Position numbers and translations under genes: made by a program. A stretch of DNA of 64,000 bases from Bacillus inaquosorum KCTC 13429 (GTDB lineage: Bacteria > Bacillota > Bacilli > Bacillales > Bacillaceae), in the NCBI RefSeq assembly GCF_000332645.1, contig NZ_AMXN01000005.1, forward strand, positions 1 through 64,000. Reading direction: 5' to 3'. Below are positions 55,287 to 64,000 of this stretch, piece after piece (position 1 is the first letter of the stretch; the number at the start of each line of letters is the position of its first letter). Below the pieces are notes generated by a model that did not search any database, was not told the DNA's origin, and saw only the letters and a program-made list of their open reading frames with translations.

Positions 55287-56051
55287 CTACTCAATGTCAT
55301 TTTTTTCTGCCTCTTTGTAATCAACATATGCGCGGAACAATGCTTCGCCAACGAGAAAGAACGGTGCAAAAGCGACAATTTCCGTTTTATCGCTTAATGT
55401 CACAGGTTTGCTTGTCGCATAAAGATTATGCGGAGTCAGCTGGGCGAGGACATTGTTTTTTAAATTCGTAATGGAAATAAAGGGAATACCCTTTGCAGAA
55501 AGCATTCTTGCCTGAGGAATCAGCTCCGGTGTTTCTCCGGAAAGAGAAATGATGATAAACAGATCGTTTACTTTAAAATCATCGCGCATCAGATTAAATT
55601 CATTTCTGTCTTCAATCAAAATGAGATACCGATGGCGCGGAATAAACATTCTTTGCAGATCACGGGCGCATATCTTTTGCGCATTTCCTGATCCGTACAC
55701 GAAAATGCGGTCGGCTTCATCAATCAGCTGGCACATATCTGTCATGTCCTTTGTCCTTAAGAACTTCAGATTTGATTCAATATCATCAAGCAGCTTTTGA
55801 AAACTCATACTCTCGCCTTCTTCCGGCTGATCTTCCCACTTTAAAAAAACGCGAAATTCACTGTAGCCGCTGAAACCGAGCTTTTGGGCAAGCCGCAAAA
55901 TCGAGGAACGCGATACGCTGCAAGCTTTGGCCAACGCATCGATTCCAAGGGTGTAGCACGTGTGCTTGTGATTCAATATATATTTTAAAATATGAAAATC
56001 GTTGTCATTTAATTTGCCGTAGTGCTGATTAATCAGTTCGTCTAGCTTCAT
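55287..56051 (-). CDS. malR: MalR (GlvR), RpiR-family activator
   Basis: 254 residues. N-terminal RpiR helix-turn-helix (LAKACSVSRSSILRLAQKLGFSGYSEF, about residues 38-64) and C-terminal SIS sugar-phosphate-binding domain (FVYGSGNAQKI, IISLSGETPE). Activates the mal operon. ATG at 56051 follows GGGGGGATCTGAT. Confidence 0.92.
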   Translation of the reverse strand: MKLDELINQHYGKLNDNDFHILKYILNHKHTCYTLGIDALAKACSVSRSSILRLAQKLGFSGYSEFRVFLKWEDQPEEGESMSFQKLLDDIESNLKFLRTKDMTDMCQLIDEADRIFVYGSGNAQKICARDLQRMFIPRHRYLILIEDRNEFNLMRDDFKVNDLFIIISLSGETPELIPQARMLSAKGIPFISITNLKNNVLAQLTPHNLYATSKPVTLSDKTEIVAFAPFFLVGEALFRAYVDYKEAEKNDIE

Positions 56052-56116
56052 ATCAGATCCCCCCATTTTCTTTCTATTATATACAATAACAGATTCGAAA
56101 ACGGGGGGTATTTCAG

Positions 56117-57800
<1,684 letters not shown>

Positions 57801-58115
57801 TTGGACTCATATAAAGTCATTGAGCTGGCAAACAAGTACAGTGCGGCCGCAGAAGAGGTCAGAAGCTCCAAAATGCTGCTTGAATCCCGGTTATCTGCAT
57901 TAGGGGATGCTTGGCAGGGAAAAGCAAGAGATTCGTTCGACCAGGATTTCGAGGAAACGAAAGCCGCCTACGATCAATTCGAACAGGAGCTGCTTGAAAC
58001 AAGCCAGGAGCTAAAGGCAGCCGCCGTCAAAATAGAAGAACGAAAAGCTGAAATTGCCAGAATGGAAGAACTGGAACGTAAAGCAAGAGAGGAAAGACAT
58101 AAACTCAGGGGGTGA
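57801..58115 (+). CDS. yfjA: YfjA, WXG100-like small helical protein
   Basis: 104 residues, all helical. A WxG turn (WQG, residues 38-40) separates two helices, as in WXG100 type VII secretion substrates. Helix 2 contains YDQFE (Y57-E61), which fits the YxxxD/E secretion signal, though closer to the turn than usual. The C-terminal third is an alternating Glu/Lys/Arg helix. TTG start at 57801; ribosome site (GCAGGGGAC). First gene of the yfjABCD module; overlapping design with yfjB. Exact role unknown. Confidence 0.83.
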   Translation: MDSYKVIELANKYSAAAEEVRSSKMLLESRLSALGDAWQGKARDSFDQDFEETKAAYDQFEQELLETSQELKAAAVKIEERKAEIARMEELERKAREERHKLRG

Positions 58116-58120
58116 ATGGT

Positions 58121-59344
58121 GTGTCAGGAAACATTGCAGTTGATCCGGATAAACTCGAACAGCTGGCAAATGATGTAGTCACTGAATTAACCGATATGGA
58201 AAGCAAATATAAGGACCTGCATTTGGAGCTGGGGCAGATGATTTTACAATGCGATCCCCGCTACAGCAGCTGTTTTTCCGGAGTCGGCGATGCGTGGAGC
58301 TCAGGAAAAGCGCTCGTCACCAAGCTGAGTGACAATGAGATTTTCATCAGAAAAACGGGCGATAAATTTGTTGAACAAGATGATATTCTGCGAAAGCTCT
58401 ATCATGCTTACGACAAATACGGAACGATGACTAGCTTAACCGCCCTTATGCTGACACAAGGAAAATACTACGGATTAGGGCTTACGAAATTTGTGAAACA
58501 GCCAAGCGGTTTGCATACCGCCCGGCACTCAAAACTTCTATTGGATATTTCCAGAGCCGTTGACAGCTCACGTTATCAAAAAGCGGCTAGAGTGCTTATG
58601 AATCCTAAATATTTGTTTAAAAAGACAAACCGGCCATTTTCAGATTTGGTACATAAAAAGTTTACAAAGTACTTCCCTCAGGATACGGTCGATTTTTCAA
58701 ACAGCGTCAGAAGCTACACAAGAGGATTTCTTAATGAAGCCGGCGTACGCTCAACTTTGAAGGATGTCGGAAAAACGGGCTTGAAATTCGCAAAAGGAAA
58801 TGCCATTACCGCCACACTGATCACCGGTGCGACCGAAACGTTCGGAGCGGGCTTGAAAATTGCTGAAAATTACGCGAAATACCAAGACAAACCCGAAGTT
58901 CTCAAGCGTGAAAACGCCAAGGCCGTCGGGAATGCTGTGAATAACACTATTTTCATCGCAGGAGGAGCTACGGCAGGCGCTGTCGTCGGCGGTGCCCTTG
59001 GAAGTGTGTTAGGCCCTGTTGGTACAGTAGTCGGAGGCACAATCGGATCAGCCGTAGGAGGTTTTGTTGGGGAAAAAATCGCAAAATTCACATCAGGCTT
59101 TGCTGAAAAAGCGGCGATAAAGCTGAAAGAACCGATTCACGCTGTCGTCGATACAGCCAAGAAAGGGCTGGAATCAGCCGGCAAAGTCGTCAAATCAGTG
59201 AATGACGGCATAGATGCGGCGAATAAAACGATACATAAAGGGATAGACAGTGCGAAAAAAGGAATGGAAAAAGCAAAGAAAACAGCAGACTCGCTTATAC
59301 ACGGCGCAACCCATTTCCTTAAAGGGAAACTTTCATTTGGATAG
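58121..59344 (+). CDS. yfjB: YfjB, glycine-zipper protein, probable type VII secretion effector
   Basis: 407 residues. N-terminal helical WXG-like region (about 5-100; VDPDKLEQLANDVV start, GDAWSSGK near 56-63). Middle region 100-265 is mixed and has no motif I recognise. Residues 276-318 are a long glycine-zipper membrane segment (AGGATAGAVVGGALGSVLG and VVGGTIGSAVGGFVG). The tail (330-407) is a Lys/Ala-rich amphipathic helix with repeated DxAxK-type units. The layout resembles membrane-depolarising type VII toxins such as TspA. GTG start at 58121 after AGGGGG; only five bases follow the yfjA stop. Confidence 0.8.
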   Translation: MSGNIAVDPDKLEQLANDVVTELTDMESKYKDLHLELGQMILQCDPRYSSCFSGVGDAWSSGKALVTKLSDNEIFIRKTGDKFVEQDDILRKLYHAYDKYGTMTSLTALMLTQGKYYGLGLTKFVKQPSGLHTARHSKLLLDISRAVDSSRYQKAARVLMNPKYLFKKTNRPFSDLVHKKFTKYFPQDTVDFSNSVRSYTRGFLNEAGVRSTLKDVGKTGLKFAKGNAITATLITGATETFGAGLKIAENYAKYQDKPEVLKRENAKAVGNAVNNTIFIAGGATAGAVVGGALGSVLGPVGTVVGGTIGSAVGGFVGEKIAKFTSGFAEKAAIKLKEPIHAVVDTAKKGLESAGKVVKSVNDGIDAANKTIHKGIDSAKKGMEKAKKTADSLIHGATHFLKGKLSFG

Positions 59345-59355
59345 GAGAATAATCA

Positions 59356-60123
59356 ATGAAGCAGTTTACGATCAGCATAGAGGAACTCTTATTTTGTTTT
59401 TACAGCGAAGGGTTTTTTGAACAGGGAATGGCCTTGAAGCAGGCCTATTTTCCGGAAATAGAAGATGAGCAGCTCGGTGCTTTGTTCGAAGCGGCATGCC
59501 GCTCACTTTTGGCCAAAGATGCGGCGGAATACCGTAATCATCAATACCGATTAAAGGACGAGTACTGCCCGTTTATCCACGTATTAAACGACGCGGATTA
59601 TACAGTGAAACTGTCCAAATTTGATGAACAAGGCAAAGAACAGAATGTGTCCTGCCACGTTTCTAAGTTCGGCACTTACTCTCATGAACTTCTGTTTGAT
59701 GAACAGGTGCATAGCATCAAAAAAATGGATTCAAGTGACGGATTACTTTCTAAAACATCCGAGTTTTTAAATGTAATAGATGCTGAGGATAACAAAGAAT
59801 CAATTATTACTCTGACATCAACTGAATTTGAATTGCTTCTGGAAGGTGCTTCTGACACTCCCACATATCTGAAAGAGTTTCTCGTTAAGTATGAACATCA
59901 AGAGGATATTACCCGATTCGTAAATGATCTGGCTTCACGAAAAGGGAAAATGGATACGCTGATGCGCCTTGTTTATGACAAAGACAACTCGCCGGAAGTG
60001 GCTGACATGGCTTTCGTCTTGCCTGGCAGCCGTCATACTTGGCTGGTAACAGGTATCACTCAAAATGAATTTTCTATCGTACCAGCAAATAAAGATGTGG
60101 TAAAAGGAATACTTTTTTGCTAA
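59356..60123 (+). CDS. yfjC: YfjC, DUF5081-like protein, possible secretion chaperone
   Basis: 255-residue soluble protein, acidic, no signal peptide. It starts with helix TISIEELLFCFYSEGFFEQGMALKQ (span about 4-28) and ends with DMAFVLPGSRHTWLVTGI. The alternation of an N-terminal helix, a strand-rich core and a final strand is reminiscent of the mycobacterial EspG chaperones of WXG/PE-type substrates; that is a fold guess from reading. Starts 12 bases after yfjB with AGGAG. Confidence 0.75.
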   Translation: MKQFTISIEELLFCFYSEGFFEQGMALKQAYFPEIEDEQLGALFEAACRSLLAKDAAEYRNHQYRLKDEYCPFIHVLNDADYTVKLSKFDEQGKEQNVSCHVSKFGTYSHELLFDEQVHSIKKMDSSDGLLSKTSEFLNVIDAEDNKESIITLTSTEFELLLEGASDTPTYLKEFLVKYEHQEDITRFVNDLASRKGKMDTLMRLVYDKDNSPEVADMAFVLPGSRHTWLVTGITQNEFSIVPANKDVVKGILFC

Positions 60124-60146
60124 AGAGCGATAAAGGAGAATAGCAA

Positions 60147-60704
60147 TTGAAAAACAATGAAGTAATTAAGGTCAAGAGTAGAATGTTTTTTAGAATATGG
60201 CTGTTCCTCGCCACAGGGGGCGCTTTTATTGCAGGAGTGTGGCTGGTGTCTGAAGCTCTCACATTTGAATCTAAGTATGCCCTGCTTTATTTGGGCGGAG
60301 GATTAATGGCGATTGTTTATGGATTAATCACATTTTTTATGGCTTTTCCGGCGTTCACAAGCCGGGGAAATGTCATTTTCAGCGTAAAGACTGGGCCTGA
60401 TGGCGAGATCTTCTCGAGAAAGCGCAGCGTGCTGTTTTCTGAGGTAAAACGGATTTATATGGGACGGCATCATTACAGTTTGAAAGGGATCTTTTTTGAG
60501 GATATTATCATCGAGAAAACAAACGGCAAAGTCGTTCGCATCCCTACCTGGAACATTATCGCGAATCCGTTGTTTTTTGAAGCGGTTGAACGCTATATCC
60601 TCCCCCATCTGAATGAAGAGGCGAAAAGCAACTGGATCAGCCAATTTACGGAGATTCAGCGCAGCGCGTATTTAAAGGAATTTGAGAATCATCCAAAGCT
60701 TTAA
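60147..60704 (+). CDS. yfjD: YfjD, two-helix membrane protein with PH-like domain (DUF5080-like)
   Basis: 185 residues. Two hydrophobic helices (about 12-35 and 43-68: IWLFLATGGAFIAGVWLV, and ALLYLGGGLMAIVYGLITFF) followed by a soluble domain (about 70-185) with the strand pattern of bacterial PH-like proteins. Membrane location next to a gene for a membrane-acting protein suggests an immunity role. TTG start at 60147 with AAAGGAG eight bases upstream. Co-directional, 23 bases after yfjC. Confidence 0.75.
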   Translation: MKNNEVIKVKSRMFFRIWLFLATGGAFIAGVWLVSEALTFESKYALLYLGGGLMAIVYGLITFFMAFPAFTSRGNVIFSVKTGPDGEIFSRKRSVLFSEVKRIYMGRHHYSLKGIFFEDIIIEKTNGKVVRIPTWNIIANPLFFEAVERYILPHLNEEAKSNWISQFTEIQRSAYLKEFENHPKL

Positions 60705-60753
60705 CAGCACTCCTCCTTTATAATGAAAGAGAAAAGCAAGTTGAGGAGTGCGC

Positions 60754-61083
60754 GTGATGCTGATTACCATTCTTTTATTTCTCGCGGCGGGGCTTGCCGA
60801 AATTGGCGGCGGGTATTTGGTTTGGCTGTGGCTGAGAGAGGCAAAGCCAGTCGGCTATGGCATCGCCGGAGCGCTGATCCTGATTGTCTACGGCATTCTT
60901 CCGACGTTTCAGTCCTTCCCTTCCTTCGGCCGTGTATACGCCGCTTATGGCGGGGTATTCATCGTGCTTGCGCTTCTATGGGGATGGCTTGTCGACCGGA
61001 AAACACCTGATCTGTATGACTCGATCGGTGCATTCATTTGTTTTATCGGCGTCTGTGTGATTTTATTTGCCCCGCGCGGATAA
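60754..61083 (+). CDS. yfjF: YfjF, UPF0060 family small membrane protein
   Basis: 109 residues, four hydrophobic helices in tandem (LITILLFLAAGLAEIGGGYL at the start). Matches the YnfA/UPF0060 family, distantly related to small multidrug-resistance pumps. GTG at 60754 (or ATG at 60757) follows GAGGAG. It starts 49 bases after yfjD; the gene named yfjE in 168 is not present between them. Confidence 0.86.
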   Translation: MMLITILLFLAAGLAEIGGGYLVWLWLREAKPVGYGIAGALILIVYGILPTFQSFPSFGRVYAAYGGVFIVLALLWGWLVDRKTPDLYDSIGAFICFIGVCVILFAPRG

Positions 61084-61084
61084 C

Positions 61085-61118
61085 AAAATGGCCTGCTTAT
61101 GAAGCGGGCCATTTTTGT
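61085..61118. terminator. Bidirectional terminator between yfjF and sspH
   Basis: AAAATGGCCTGCTT / AAGCGGGCCATTTT stem (61085-61098, 61102-61115, one G.T pair), T-runs both ways. Confidence 0.82.
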
Positions 61119-61298
61119 TTAATCCTCTTTTAAGTTGGTCAGCTGTACTTCATGCTCTTGCTCAGGTTCGTCCAGCGGATAGATTCTCGCTGTTCCGTTT
61201 TCTTCATTCACGTGCTGAATGTAAATAGGAACGCCGTTATATGTTACTTTCTTCATGTCGGGAGATTCTACAATTTCTTTCGCCCTTTGACTATTCAT
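61119..61298 (-). CDS. sspH: SspH, minor small acid-soluble spore protein
   Basis: 59 residues: MNSQRAKEIVESPDMKKVTYNG at the start (span), VPIYIQHVNEENGTARIYPL near 24-43, acidic end. Matches the SspH/SpoVIF-type minor spore protein family in length. ATG at 61298 follows AAGGAGGG; an upstream Met at 61331 is unsupported. It lies downstream of acoR on the same strand. A sigma-G-like -35 (GCATA) occurs upstream, but the -10 is poor. Confidence 0.9.
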   Translation of the reverse strand: MNSQRAKEIVESPDMKKVTYNGVPIYIQHVNEENGTARIYPLDEPEQEHEVQLTNLKED

Positions 61299-61350
61299 TC
61301 TAACACCCTCCTTCATACATAACGTTTCCATTTCTTGAAAGAAGTATGCT

Positions 61351-63168
61351 TTATGATTCAGCGGACAAGTTGAATTTTTTCAGCCGTTTGTAGAAAGTGC
61401 TCCGGGGGATCCCACTGATTTTGGCGGCTTGAGAAACGTTTCCTTTTGCGGATTCAAGCGCTTTGATAATGATATCTTTTTGGATTTGCTCACGAAGGGT
61501 CAGCGCGCCGGCAGCAGCCGGCTTTTTTTCCGCCGGGATGATCGGCAGTCCTGCAGCTTCCAGTAAAGCGGTAAGCGGCTCATCCCTAAGCCGGCCGTCC
61601 GGAAATCTGATGGAAAGACGTTCAAACACATTAAACAGCTCGCGAATATTCCCCGGCCACCTCCATTGCTTCAGCATATCCAAAAAAGCAGGGGGAAGTT
61701 CGCCAGGCCAATGATTCTTCTGTTTGTAGTACTGGAAAAGATCCGGAATATCTTCGGGGCGTTCGCGTAAAGGAGGCAGCTCAATCGGATAGACATGAAG
61801 ACGGTAAAACAAGTCCTCTCTGATTTTCCCGCTTTCGGCAAGCTCGCGCAAATCACAATGTGTGGCGGCAATGACTCTGATATCAACCGGAATTTCTTTC
61901 GTTCCGCCGACCGGCGTAATCTTGCGTTCCTGAAGCACCCGCAAAAGCGCAACCTGCATCGAGTGGGAAATTTCTCCGATCTCATCTAAAAATAAGGTGC
62001 CTTGATTCGCCTTTTGAAAGGCGCCTTTGTAGCCGCTTCGTTTCGCTCCCGTAAAAGCGCCCTCCGCATAGCCAAACAGCTCGCTTTCAATCAAATCAGA
62101 CGGGATCGCTCCGCAATTGACAGCAACAAACGGGCCGTGCCGCCGCTCGCTGTTCTCATGAAGTGCGCGGGCCGCGACTTCCTTCCCCGTACCAGTTTCG
62201 CCCGACAGACAGACCGTTGCATCCGCCGCTGCCGCTCGTTCAAGGCTCTTCAGCATAGCTTGCGATCGGCCGCTTTGCCCGATAACTCCGTTGAATCGAA
62301 ACGCCGTCTTTTTCTTTTGTTCCGCGAGATAAAAACAAGTGCCGCCATCCCCCATAGTGACGGCTTTTTCAATTGAAAAGCCCCGTTCCTTCAATTCATA
62401 CAGGTGCCTGCCCTGCCAATCCGGCATTGAGGTACGAATCGCTTCACTCGCGCTGATGATATGCTGTTTGGCATTGCAGAGCACCATCGGCACACGGGAT
62501 GCAGCTCTATCCGCAAAACGGCTGATCAGCTCCAGCTCTTTCTCACGGCTTTTAGCTGCCAGTTCCCGTTCCGCGGCATAGGCAATCGCCGTAGCAATAC
62601 CGAGCATATGAGGATGCGCGCCTGCTGCCGGACACGATATGTCAATCACACCTGCAAGACTGCCATCCTCATGGTGAATCGGAGCGGCTGAACAGTTCCA
62701 TTGATGGGAAGCGATAGAGTAATGTTCTGATCCTTGTAGCGCAACAGGTTCGCTAATGTGAAGCGCCGTGCCAATCGCATTTGTCCCAACAGCCGTTTCC
62801 GTCCAGCATGCGCCTTCAACAAAGTTAATGCGTTTGGCTTCATAAAGCGCGCGGGGATGGCCGTCCAATGCCAGAACAACGCCGTCTGAATCAATTAACA
62901 GCGCCATCATTTCCATTTCTTTTATGGCAGGCAGCAGTTTTTCGAGGTAAGGCTGTGCGGTCGTCAGGAAGAATGAATGCTTTTTTGACTGGTGATCCAG
63001 CTCGGTTTGCTGTAAAACCTTCGGGCCTTTTTCTAAATAAGGATTGACCTCAGCTTTTTTGCAGCGATGCCATGACTCGGCGATCCGTTTTCTTAATCGG
63101 GCTTCGTCAAGCACACCGTCTTTCACAAAACGTTTCCAGGTTTGCAAATCGTTTGGGATCGAATTCAT
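61351..63168 (-). CDS. acoR: AcoR, sigma-54-dependent activator of acetoin catabolism
   Basis: 605 residues. N-terminal GAF-like sensor (about 70-215), AAA+ domain with Walker A GETGTGKE (323-330) and the sigma-54 contact GAFTGAK, then a Fis-type helix-turn-helix at the C-terminus ([21 protein letters not shown]). It drives the acoABCL operon with sigma-L when acetoin is present. The ATG at 63168 is preferred over an upstream one 12 codons earlier because a GGGAGG lies close before it and the length then matches 605. Confidence 0.93.
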   Translation of the reverse strand: MNSIPNDLQTWKRFVKDGVLDEARLRKRIAESWHRCKKAEVNPYLEKGPKVLQQTELDHQSKKHSFFLTTAQPYLEKLLPAIKEMEMMALLIDSDGVVLALDGHPRALYEAKRINFVEGACWTETAVGTNAIGTALHISEPVALQGSEHYSIASHQWNCSAAPIHHEDGSLAGVIDISCPAAGAHPHMLGIATAIAYAAERELAAKSREKELELISRFADRAASRVPMVLCNAKQHIISASEAIRTSMPDWQGRHLYELKERGFSIEKAVTMGDGGTCFYLAEQKKKTAFRFNGVIGQSGRSQAMLKSLERAAAADATVCLSGETGTGKEVAARALHENSERRHGPFVAVNCGAIPSDLIESELFGYAEGAFTGAKRSGYKGAFQKANQGTLFLDEIGEISHSMQVALLRVLQERKITPVGGTKEIPVDIRVIAATHCDLRELAESGKIREDLFYRLHVYPIELPPLRERPEDIPDLFQYYKQKNHWPGELPPAFLDMLKQWRWPGNIRELFNVFERLSIRFPDGRLRDEPLTALLEAAGLPIIPAEKKPAAAGALTLREQIQKDIIIKALESAKGNVSQAAKISGIPRSTFYKRLKKFNLSAES

Positions 63169-63220
63169 TTCCTTGATCGCTCCTCCCTTACACGCCGTTT
63201 TCATCTATTGTAGGGGAAAA

Positions 63221-63234
63221 ATAAAGCGCTTTCA
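63221..63234 (-). promoter_or_regulatory. cre-like site upstream of acoR
   Basis: ATAAAGCGCTTTCA (plus strand) matches the cre consensus at 12 of 14 positions, about 53 bases upstream of the acoR start. CcpA control of acoR is known in B. subtilis. Confidence 0.65.
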
Positions 63235-63239
63235 ACAAG

Positions 63240-63279
63240 AAAAAAGCAGACGCCTTGTATCCCTGCGCCTGCTTTTTCC
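63240..63279 (-). terminator. Probable aco operon terminator
   Basis: AAAAAGCAG-A-CGC ... GCG-C-CTGCTTTTT hairpin with a mismatch, between acoL and acoR. Confidence 0.65.
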
Positions 63280-63283
63280 CGTG

Positions 63284-64000
63284 TTACGCATGCACTGCAA
63301 GCCCAATCGTGCTTAACAGCGCCTCGTGCAATGTTTCCGACAGTGTCGGGTGGGCGGCGATAAAATGCTCCGCCATATCAGCGGTCATCTCACCATTCAT
63401 GATCGCAGCCGCCTGGCCGATGAGTTCGGTCACATCAGGACCAATCATTGAAACACCGACGATTTCGCCGAATTCCGGTTCTGCCACGATTTTGATCTTT
63501 CCTTCCGCTTGCTGTTTAATGAGCGCCTTGCCGTTTGCGGAAAAAGGAAATTCGCCAATCTTCACATCCCCGTATACGCTTCTTGCCTGTTGTTCTGTCA
63601 TCCCGATGCACGCGATTTCCGGTGATGTATAGATGCAGCGGGGCACATGTTTCTCATTGATTTTGACATCCCTTCCGGAAGCATGAGAAGCAGCGATGAT
63701 GCCCTCATGGAAAGCTGCATGCGCCAGCTGAATGCCTCCGATTGCGTCTCCGCACGCATAAATATGAGGCACGTTCGTCTGCATATGCCCGTTTACCGAA
63801 ATGCCTTTTGGAGAAAAATCAACTCCGGCCTGCTCCAGCTGTAATCCGTCAAGACGGGGTTTTCTGCCGACCGCCACCAGTACATAATCAGCCTTCGTTT
63901 TAAACTCCCGCTGCCCGCTTTTCCATATTGCTGTTTTGGCCGTTTGATCCACCCGCTCTAACCTGGATGAAGTATGCACTTCAACACCGTCTTCCTCGAG
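63284..64000 (-). CDS. acoL: AcoL, dihydrolipoyl dehydrogenase E3 of acetoin dehydrogenase (3' part)
   Basis: Reading frame open to the window edge (LEEDGVEVHTSS...); about 238 C-terminal residues are present. NAD/FAD domain part with VAVGRKPRLDGL and the FAD-binding YACGDAIGGIQLAHAAFHEG (about 90-110 of the fragment). The dimerisation domain ends with the active-site His-Glu pair in HFIAAHPTLSE. E3 subunit reoxidising the lipoyl of the acetoin dehydrogenase complex. The 5' part and the upstream aco genes lie beyond the window. Confidence 0.92.
   Translation of the reverse strand, partial: LEEDGVEVHTSSRLERVDQTAKTAIWKSGQREFKTKADYVLVAVGRKPRLDGLQLEQAGVDFSPKGISVNGHMQTNVPHIYACGDAIGGIQLAHAAFHEGIIAASHASGRDVKINEKHVPRCIYTSPEIACIGMTEQQARSVYGDVKIGEFPFSANGKALIKQQAEGKIKIVAEPEFGEIVGVSMIGPDVTELIGQAAAIMNGEMTADMAEHFIAAHPTLSETLHEALLSTIGLAVHA

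Overview
The window is chromosomal DNA from the Bacillus subtilis group. Nearly every gene matches, in order and length, the segment of the B. subtilis 168 map that runs from the aco operon to rRNA operon rrnD, presented here in reverse orientation: acoL-acoR-sspH-yfj-mal-yfi-yfh-yga-perR-ygxA-rrn. Gene symbols come from recalled 168 synteny and family features, not from a search. Some proteins (for example MprF) appear to differ from the 168 versions I remember, so a sister species or subspecies is possible.

Layout. Bases 1-300 hold, on the minus strand, the tandem promoters, leader and first bases of a 16S rRNA gene; the 16S start is oddly scrambled. 0.3-12 kb carries housekeeping and stress genes: ygxA, ygzB, perR, bcp, gsaB, ygaE, an ABC exporter (ygaD), the spore protein gene sspE, fabL and mutY. 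11-24 kb holds yfhP, the teichoic-acid glycosylation pair csbB-yfhO behind sigma-X/sigma-B-type promoters, the sigma-B-type operon yfhK-yfhL-yfhM, sspK, an MFS gene, recX-yfhH, and small spore-type genes yfhE and yfhD. 22.6-27.5 kb is an iron section with three Fur-like boxes: yfhC, a siderophore permease pair (yfiZ-yfhA) and a siderophore-binding lipoprotein (yfiY). 27-38 kb has mprF, two regulator-transporter pairs (yfiV-yfiU and yfiS-yfiR), yfiT, an acyltransferase, a secreted lipase, padR and an acetyltransferase that I do not remember from this place in 168.

38-44 kb is the linearmycin-resistance locus: two-component system lnrJK and ABC exporter lnrLMN. 43.8-48.5 kb is a probable sugar or polyol catabolic operon (yfiI-yfiH-yfiG) with an AraC-type regulator (yfiF). 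48.6-53.6 kb holds the catechol detoxification operon catDE and a heterodimeric ABC exporter (yfiB-yfiC) with one degenerate ATPase site. 53.7-57.5 kb is the maltose PTS operon malA-malR-malP with a perfect cre site.

57.8-60.7 kb (yfjA-yfjB-yfjC-yfjD) is the least understood and most interesting module. It encodes a WXG-like small helical protein, a protein with a long glycine-zipper membrane segment, a soluble protein of chaperone-like layout and a small membrane protein. It reads like a type VII secretion effector cassette. yfjE, expected between yfjD and yfjF, is absent. The window ends with yfjF, sspH, acoR and the 3' part of acoL.
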